From: Pseudomonas entomophila | Lineage (GTDB): Bacteria; Pseudomonadota; Gammaproteobacteria; Pseudomonadales; Pseudomonadaceae | Direction of reading: 5' to 3' | DNA length: 61,945 nt | Assembly: GCF_013523125.1 (NCBI RefSeq) | Contig: NZ_JAAMQJ010000028.1 | Span: forward strand, 1 to 61,945 | Shown: in pieces, positions 57,578-61,945 of the stretch | Layout of the letters: each line of letters opens with the position of its first letter | Position numbering within the stretch: the stretch's first letter is position 1 | The notes under the pieces: model-generated | What the model saw: only the letters and a program-made list of their open reading frames with translations | What the model was told of the DNA's origin: nothing | Databases searched by the model: none | Position numbers and translations under genes: made by a program

Positions 57578-58428
57578 GCCCGGTATCGAGCGAGCTGAGC
57601 CTGGACCTGGGCCACCTGACCCTGGCCGCGCGCGCGTACGGGCCTGCGGACGGTGTGCCGATGCTGGCGCTGCACGGCTGGCTGGACAACGCCGACAGTT
57701 TCGTCCGCCTGGCGCCACGCCTGGAGGGCCTGCGCATCGTTGCGCTCGACTTGGCCGGGCATGGTTGTTCCGGGCATCGGCCACCGGGTGGCGATTATCA
57801 CCTTTCAGGCTATGTGGAGGATGTCCTGGGCGTCGCCGACCGCCTGGGCTGGCAGCGCTTCGGGCTGCTAGGCCACTCGCTAGGCGCCGTGATCGCCGTG
57901 CAACTGGCCGGTGCATTGCCCGAGCGCGTCGATCGACTGGCCTTGATCGATGGCGTGCTTCCACCCGTGGCACACGAGCAGGAAGCGGCCAGCCGGCTGG
58001 GCATGGCCTTGCAGGCATGCCTGCGCCGACAGCCGGGCCGCAAGCGGGTCTACGCCAGTTTCGAAGAGGGCGTGAGGGCGCGCATGAACGGTCAGGTGCC
58101 GGTCAGTCACGACGCTGCCGAACGGCTGGCGCTGCGCGGGCTGGAGCCCGTGCAGGAAGGGTTCAGCTGGCGCAGCGACAGCCGTCTGACCCTGCCTTCG
58201 CCCGTTCGTCTCACCCAGGGTCAGGCGCTGTCGTTCGTCCAGCGCATCGCCTGCCCGACTCAGCTGATCGTCGCGACCGACGGCCTGTTGGCGCATGAAC
58301 ACGACCTGCTAGCCCAACTGCCGTTCGAGCAGGTGACGCTGCCAGGCGGGCATCACCTGCACCTGAACGATGAACTCGGCGCAAGCCTTGTTGCAGACTG
58401 TTTCAATCGTTTCCTGCGGTTTGCTTGA
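57574..58428 (+). CDS. alpha/beta hydrolase (second of two)
   Basis: This 284-residue alpha/beta hydrolase has MLALHGWLDNADSFVRLAP, acid-loop ALDLAGHGCSGHR, nucleophile serine in LLGHSLGAVIAVQLAG and the C-terminal histidine in LPGGHHLHLNDEL. The HGWLDN motif resembles serine-hydrolase-like (MEST/Serhl) esterases. It is coupled to the first hydrolase gene by ATGA. The pair are not recent duplicates: identity is limited to catalytic blocks. Confidence 0.85.
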   Translation: MSPVSSELSLDLGHLTLAARAYGPADGVPMLALHGWLDNADSFVRLAPRLEGLRIVALDLAGHGCSGHRPPGGDYHLSGYVEDVLGVADRLGWQRFGLLGHSLGAVIAVQLAGALPERVDRLALIDGVLPPVAHEQEAASRLGMALQACLRRQPGRKRVYASFEEGVRARMNGQVPVSHDAAERLALRGLEPVQEGFSWRSDSRLTLPSPVRLTQGQALSFVQRIACPTQLIVATDGLLAHEHDLLAQLPFEQVTLPGGHHLHLNDELGASLVADCFNRFLRFA

Positions 58429-58478
58429 CTTGAGCCGGGCAAGTGCCGAGGCTTGCCAGGTTCATCAGGGAGACGACC

Positions 58479-58541
58479 ATGTACATGCCAGACAGTCCAT
58501 ACGGCCCGAGCGGCCAGCCATACCTAGCAGGCAATCGATGA
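58479..58541 (+). CDS. 20-codon micro-ORF coupled to the DUF4892 gene
   Basis: ATG at 58479 with a good ribosome site (CAGGGAGACGACC) opens a frame encoding MYMPDSPYGPSGQPYLAGNR. Its TGA overlaps the ATG of the next gene (ATGA at 58538). The downstream gene has little ribosome site of its own, so this small frame may act as its coupled leader. The Tyr/Pro repeat-like composition (SPYGPSGQPY) is unusual. It is too short for homology judgement. Confidence 0.45.
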   Translation: MYMPDSPYGPSGQPYLAGNR

Positions 58542-59332
58542 GCAGGCGCTGCGCAACACGCCTGGCAGCGGGCCTGACGCTGACCCTGTCCGCCGTGGTG
58601 TGTCAGGCGGACGCATTGCCCACGCCGGCCGATGCACGTGTCGTGGACCAGCGGCCTGCGGTGCAGCAGGAGCGTGTCTATCCGCTGGGCGCGTTGCGCA
58701 AGATCAGCGGTCGGCTACGCATGGAAGGCAAGGTCGAAGGCCGTGGCCAGGTCAGTTCGATCACCTATGAGCTGCCCCAGGAGCGCACGGCCCGCGAGGC
58801 GTTCACCGCGGCACGCGAGCAGCTGCAGCGCGAAGGGGGGTATCCGCTGTTCTGGTGCCAGAGTCGCGACTGTGGCGAAGCCAGCCTGTGGGCCAACGAG
58901 GTGTTCAAGAACGCGCGCCTCAACGGCGGGGACGAGCGCCAGGCGTTCATCCTGCTGCGCCGCTCCGCCGAGCAGCCCGATGCCCTGGTGTCGCTGTACA
59001 GCGTCACGCGGGGCAACGGGCGCGCCTACCTGCATGTCGAGGAATTCGTCGCCGACACGCCCCTGGGCGAGCTGTTGCCGACGCCAGCGACGATCCTGCG
59101 CGAGCTGCGTGACACCGGTCAGCTGGACTACCCGGATCTGGGCGCGGTGCGGCCGACCTGGGCGACATTGCTGGCGCGCAGCCTCAACCTCGACAGCACG
59201 CTCAGGGTCGTACTGGGCGGTGAACAGCCCGAGGCCTGGCGCCAGCAGTTGATCGACGCCGGCGTGCGCAGTACCCGGCTGGAAGCCAACCAGACGGCCG
59301 ACAAGGGCCTGCATGTGGAGCTGATCCGCTGA
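58538..59332 (+). CDS. DUF4892 domain exported protein
   Basis: This 264-residue protein has a signal peptide (LAAGLTLTLSAVVCQADA). It contains the DUF4892 pattern KISGRLRMEGKVEGRGQVSS and YPLFWCQSRDCGEASLWANEVF. It is probably periplasmic; the function is unknown. The start overlaps the preceding micro-ORF. Confidence 0.78.
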   Translation: MSRRCATRLAAGLTLTLSAVVCQADALPTPADARVVDQRPAVQQERVYPLGALRKISGRLRMEGKVEGRGQVSSITYELPQERTAREAFTAAREQLQREGGYPLFWCQSRDCGEASLWANEVFKNARLNGGDERQAFILLRRSAEQPDALVSLYSVTRGNGRAYLHVEEFVADTPLGELLPTPATILRELRDTGQLDYPDLGAVRPTWATLLARSLNLDSTLRVVLGGEQPEAWRQQLIDAGVRSTRLEANQTADKGLHVELIR

Positions 59333-59361
59333 GCACGCCCATCCTGCCCAACAACGACCGA

Positions 59362-60390
59362 TTGCTGATCCAGATTCTCCTGCTGGCGCTGCTGGGCGCA
59401 GGCCTCTGGGTCATGGCGCCATTCATCTCTGCGCTCCTGTGGGGCGCGATCCTGGCCTTCGCCAGCTGGCCGGCCATGCGCGTGCTGACGCGCTGGCTGG
59501 GTGGACGCGAGACGCTGGCAGCCGCGCTCCTGACCGGGGCCTGGACCTTGCTGGTGGTACTGCCCCTGGTCTGGCTCGGCTTCAATCTGGCCGACCATAT
59601 CCGCGATGCCACGCTCTTCATCCGCGACATCCGCGTCGAAGGGTTGCCGCCCGCGCCGCCCTGGATGGGCCGCATGCCCCTGATCGGCGAGCGTCTGGTC
59701 GATGGCTGGAACACCCTCGATCAGCAGGGCGCGGCGCTGCTGGCGTCGCTCAAGCCCTACCTGGGGCAGGTCGGCAACTGGCTGTTGGCGCGCAGCGCCC
59801 AGATCGGCGGTGGCATCCTCGAGCTGACCTTGAGCATCGTGTTCGTGTTCTTCTTCTACCGCGACGGGCCACGCCTGGCGGCGTTCGTGCTGCGCCTGCT
59901 GCAGCGGCTGATCGGCGAGCGCGCCGACTATTACCTGACGTTGGTCGCCGGGACGGTGCAGCGGGTGGTCAACGGCGTGATCGGCACGGCGGCCGCCCAA
60001 GGCCTGCTGGCCCTGATCGGCTTCCTGATCGCTGGCGTGCCCGGGGCGTTGGTGCTGGGGATCGTCACCTTCATGCTCAGCCTGGTGCCCATGGGCCCAC
60101 CGCTGGCCTGGATCCCGGCCACGGCCTGGCTGGTCTGGCAGGAACACTACGGCATGGCCATCTTCCTGGCCATCTGGGGGACCTTCGTCATCAGCGGCGT
60201 GGACAACGTGCTCAAGCCCTACCTGATCAGCCGGGGCGGGAACCTGCCGCTGGTCATCGTGTTGCTGGGTGTGTTCGGCGGCCTGCTCGCGTTTGGCTTC
60301 ATCGGCCTGTTCATCGGGCCGACGTTGTTGGCGGTGGCGTATAGTCTGTTGTTGGATTGGAGCCGCAATGAACAGCCCCGACAGCAGTGA
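59362..60390 (+). CDS. AI-2E/PerM-family membrane transporter
   Basis: This protein of about 342 residues, with eight predicted membrane segments, belongs to the AI-2E/PerM (YdiK) family. Conserved parts are ALLGAGLWVMAPFISALLWG, the amphipathic central region, GVPGALVLGIVTFMLSLVP and GNLPLVIVLLGVFGGLLAFG. No ATG exists near the expected start. TTG at 59362 is used; CTG at 59344 in frame would give the N-terminus PNNDRLLIQ. The substrate is unknown. Confidence 0.82.
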   Translation: MLIQILLLALLGAGLWVMAPFISALLWGAILAFASWPAMRVLTRWLGGRETLAAALLTGAWTLLVVLPLVWLGFNLADHIRDATLFIRDIRVEGLPPAPPWMGRMPLIGERLVDGWNTLDQQGAALLASLKPYLGQVGNWLLARSAQIGGGILELTLSIVFVFFFYRDGPRLAAFVLRLLQRLIGERADYYLTLVAGTVQRVVNGVIGTAAAQGLLALIGFLIAGVPGALVLGIVTFMLSLVPMGPPLAWIPATAWLVWQEHYGMAIFLAIWGTFVISGVDNVLKPYLISRGGNLPLVIVLLGVFGGLLAFGFIGLFIGPTLLAVAYSLLLDWSRNEQPRQQ

Positions 60391-60481
60391 TGCTTGTTCT
60401 GGACTTCAGACGCCAGGCTGCGCTCACCACTGTTGTGTGATGGGCTAATGGACTGATGGACGTGCATGCGGCTTTGGCCTT

Positions 60482-60847
60482 TTAATGATGTGTATGGTGA
60501 AACACAACCAAGGCAGTCAACAGCAGGATTTGAATGGTCAACAGGCTGACCAGCAATCGTTTCATGCCTGCAGGAAATCGTGCGACTTCGGCTGGGTCGA
60601 TAAGGTTTCTGCGCGTAAACACTCTGGGTACTGCCACGATCATCGAGATCAAGCCCGTACGCATGAGCTTTCCCAGCAGCCCCGCATGCTGGAACGTTCT
60701 TTTGTTGTCATTCACGAATGTGCAGTTTTTCAAATGCGACTCAAAGCGCTCGGTGTAAGCGTGCGCGATATAGCACTGCACGATCATGGCGAGCATCATC
60801 GGGGTCAGTATCAGCAGCGCAATGAACCCCGGATGCACGTCATTCAT
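60482..60847 (-). CDS. small membrane protein coupled to the glycine-zipper gene (candidate immunity protein)
   Basis: This 121-residue protein has three hydrophobic segments: FIALLILTPMMLAMIVQCY, LMRTGLISMIVAVPRVF and LLVSLLTIQILLLTALVVF. No family is recognised. Its ATG overlaps the stop of the upstream glycine-zipper gene (ATGA), so production is coupled. A small membrane protein made together with a membrane-active partner is what an immunity protein against a pore-forming toxin would look like. This is inference. Confidence 0.6.
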   Translation of the reverse strand: MNDVHPGFIALLILTPMMLAMIVQCYIAHAYTERFESHLKNCTFVNDNKRTFQHAGLLGKLMRTGLISMIVAVPRVFTRRNLIDPAEVARFPAGMKRLLVSLLTIQILLLTALVVFHHTHH

Positions 60848-61818
60848 TCTGATACCTCGTTATATAAAAAATCACCTAGCATCTCGCCGCCTTGGCTACC
60901 ATAGTCACCAAAAACCTTGCCACCCGCCGCGCCGCCGATAACTGCGCAGACAAGGGCTCCGGGCCCTCCTGTACTGACCCCTAAGACAGTGCAAATGGCC
61001 GCTCCTGCTAAACCTCCTGCGTACCCTCCGGCGCTGCCGCCCGCTAAACTACCCATCAAAGAGGAACCCTCAACATATCTAGCACGTCGACATTCCGTTT
61101 CCCGACCGGTCGTGCAGGCTTTATGGATCGCTAGACCTGTCGATGCGACATCTAGGGTCATACCCAGATAAGTGCCTCGTTTAACTAAATTTGAGGCCCT
61201 GGCGACACCGGACACCTTTTCGGTATATCCTGATATTTCACCTTGGTGAAGATAACTTTTTGTCGAAATGCCAAGTGTGTTTTTGGTTTTTCCTTGTTTG
61301 CGTAAACCTGAGCCGTAAGCAGCGATATGCTCTAATTGTTCCTCTAGCTTCATGAATAATGCAGTGCGTTTTGCAAAAAATTCATCACGCGCTCTAAGTG
61401 TGCCGGATCTAAGATAGTCACGGTGCAGCTGTTCTATTTCTTCTAGCGTATTCTTGATGTTGTCAAGGTATCTGCTCCATCCATCGCTGGCTGCGCCTGC
61501 CCCCAACGATGCGTTGGCTAGCAAGCTTTGGAGTAGGTCGAAGTGTTCTAGAAAAAAATCATCCGCTTCAACTCCATTCGACAGCAGGTCCCTATGGACC
61601 TGAATGGCGTTGGTCATTAGAAAAGCTTCGTGACCGGTACAGGAAGGTGTATCAGAGTCAGCCAAAATGACCAGCTCTCCAGCGAGGACCACCCCGTTTG
61701 CAATATGGGAGTTGAGTATGTCGAACTTGCTCTGGGCATATCCAGACATGGAAATGCTGGCTTTTAAAGATTGGTATGACTGCGTTTTGCGATTGATAAA
61801 ACTCTGTGCTTGAGGCAT
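60844..61818 (-). CDS. glycine-zipper protein, candidate pore-forming toxin/effector
   Basis: This 324-residue protein has a helical N-terminal two-thirds (FDILNSHIANGV..., LEEIEQLHRDYLRSGTL, RTALFMKLEEQLEHIAAYG). Its glycine-zipper C-terminus at about 240-315 contains MGSLAGGSAGGYAGGLAG and GALVCAVIGGAAGGKVFG. There is no Sec signal. Glycine-zipper ends occur in pore-forming contact-dependent or type VI effectors (e.g. Tse4). Base composition is AT-richer than the neighbours. The ATG at 61818 has ribosome site CCTGAGGCCGCC. A transposase ends about 30 bp upstream, so the N-terminus or promoter may have been altered. Confidence 0.65.
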   Translation of the reverse strand: MPQAQSFINRKTQSYQSLKASISMSGYAQSKFDILNSHIANGVVLAGELVILADSDTPSCTGHEAFLMTNAIQVHRDLLSNGVEADDFFLEHFDLLQSLLANASLGAGAASDGWSRYLDNIKNTLEEIEQLHRDYLRSGTLRARDEFFAKRTALFMKLEEQLEHIAAYGSGLRKQGKTKNTLGISTKSYLHQGEISGYTEKVSGVARASNLVKRGTYLGMTLDVASTGLAIHKACTTGRETECRRARYVEGSSLMGSLAGGSAGGYAGGLAGAAICTVLGVSTGGPGALVCAVIGGAAGGKVFGDYGSQGGEMLGDFLYNEVSE

Positions 61819-61829
61819 GGCGGCCTCAG

Positions 61830-61945
61830 GTTCCAAGTGCAACAGTCAGTTGATAATGTTGAGCCGATTGGTTGCCAGCAGTTGCAGATGATCCGTCAAC
61901 ACTTCAACAGGGAATTTCCAGCCCAATGTCTGACGAGGTCGGGTG
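61830..61945 (-). mobile_element. end of an IS30-type insertion sequence
   Basis: The transposase terminus plus an end sequence TTCCAAGTGCAACAG (61831-61845) mark one end of an IS30-family element. The rest lies beyond the window. I recognise that tip as typical of IS30-type elements in Pseudomonas, from memory. The second end and target duplication are not visible. Confidence 0.6.
61846..61945 (-). CDS. IS30-family transposase, C-terminal fragment
   Basis: The minus strand reads TRPRQTLGWKFPVEVLTDHL and ends at TGA (61846-61848). The N-T-R-P-R-x-T-L-G-W-K-x-P-x-E-V pattern is the conserved C-terminus of IS30 DDE transposases. The gene enters from the right edge and only its last 32 codons are inside the window. 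Confidence 0.85.
   Translation of the reverse strand, partial: TRPRQTLGWKFPVEVLTDHLQLLATNRLNIIN

Overview
The window is chromosomal DNA of a fluorescent Pseudomonas, most likely of the P. putida group. It is GC-rich and tightly packed. It carries the standard Pseudomonas blocks fadBA – topA – two small conserved genes – sulA/lexA – psrA – nagZ, fabA/fabB with an adjacent hybrid kinase, and gpsA – DUF4389 – sixA. These calls come from reading protein motifs and gene order, not from a database search.

Layout. Positions 1-900 are the edge of an integrated element. A small gene sits directly behind a LexA-type box, followed by a 3' fragment of tRNA-Pro(GGG) that looks like an attachment site and the decayed C-terminus of a tyrosine integrase. 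Positions 1048-3974 hold a polar amino-acid ABC transporter operon. Positions 4395-7600 hold adhP and assorted small or broken genes. Positions 7750-12320 hold a LysR regulator with a CaiB-type CoA-transferase, an HMG-CoA-lyase-like enzyme and an MFS carrier, probably a catabolic unit for an organic acid. An NIT-domain chemoreceptor follows. Positions 14549-18408 are a phage-derived lysis island: a DUF1654 gene with a LexA box, a CI/PrtR-like S24 repressor facing three spaced operators, a divergent unknown gene, a terminator, then holin-like, endolysin and nested Rz/Rz1 genes, with no virion genes. Positions 18590-24368 hold an unknown zinc-ribbon protein, a copper-type two-component system with a cupredoxin, queF and a DUF4404 gene.

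Positions 24629-34999 are housekeeping: an MlaA-like protein, tRNA-Pro(CGG), moaB-moeA, a YegS-like kinase, cheV, slt, uup and a Usp protein. Positions 35604-46187 hold the fatty-acid and SOS block (fadBA, topA, sulA-lexA, psrA, nagZ) with recognisable PsrA and LexA operators. Positions 47392-54273 hold fabA-fabB and a three-gene minus-strand operon: a TonB-dependent receptor, a periplasmic binding-like protein and a hybrid histidine kinase. The receptor gene is broken by an in-frame stop 31 codons before its original end. Positions 54424-60390 hold gpsA, sixA, two alpha/beta hydrolases, a DUF4892 gene behind a coupled micro-ORF, and an AI-2E-type permease.

The right edge (60482-61945) is unlike its surroundings. 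A glycine-zipper protein is translationally coupled to a small membrane protein, suggesting a toxin-immunity pair. An IS30-type transposase ends about 30 bp upstream of the first gene.

The most interesting points are the virion-less lysis cassette with its operator triad, the effector/immunity-like pair beside the IS, and the receptor-binding protein-kinase operon with the interrupted receptor.
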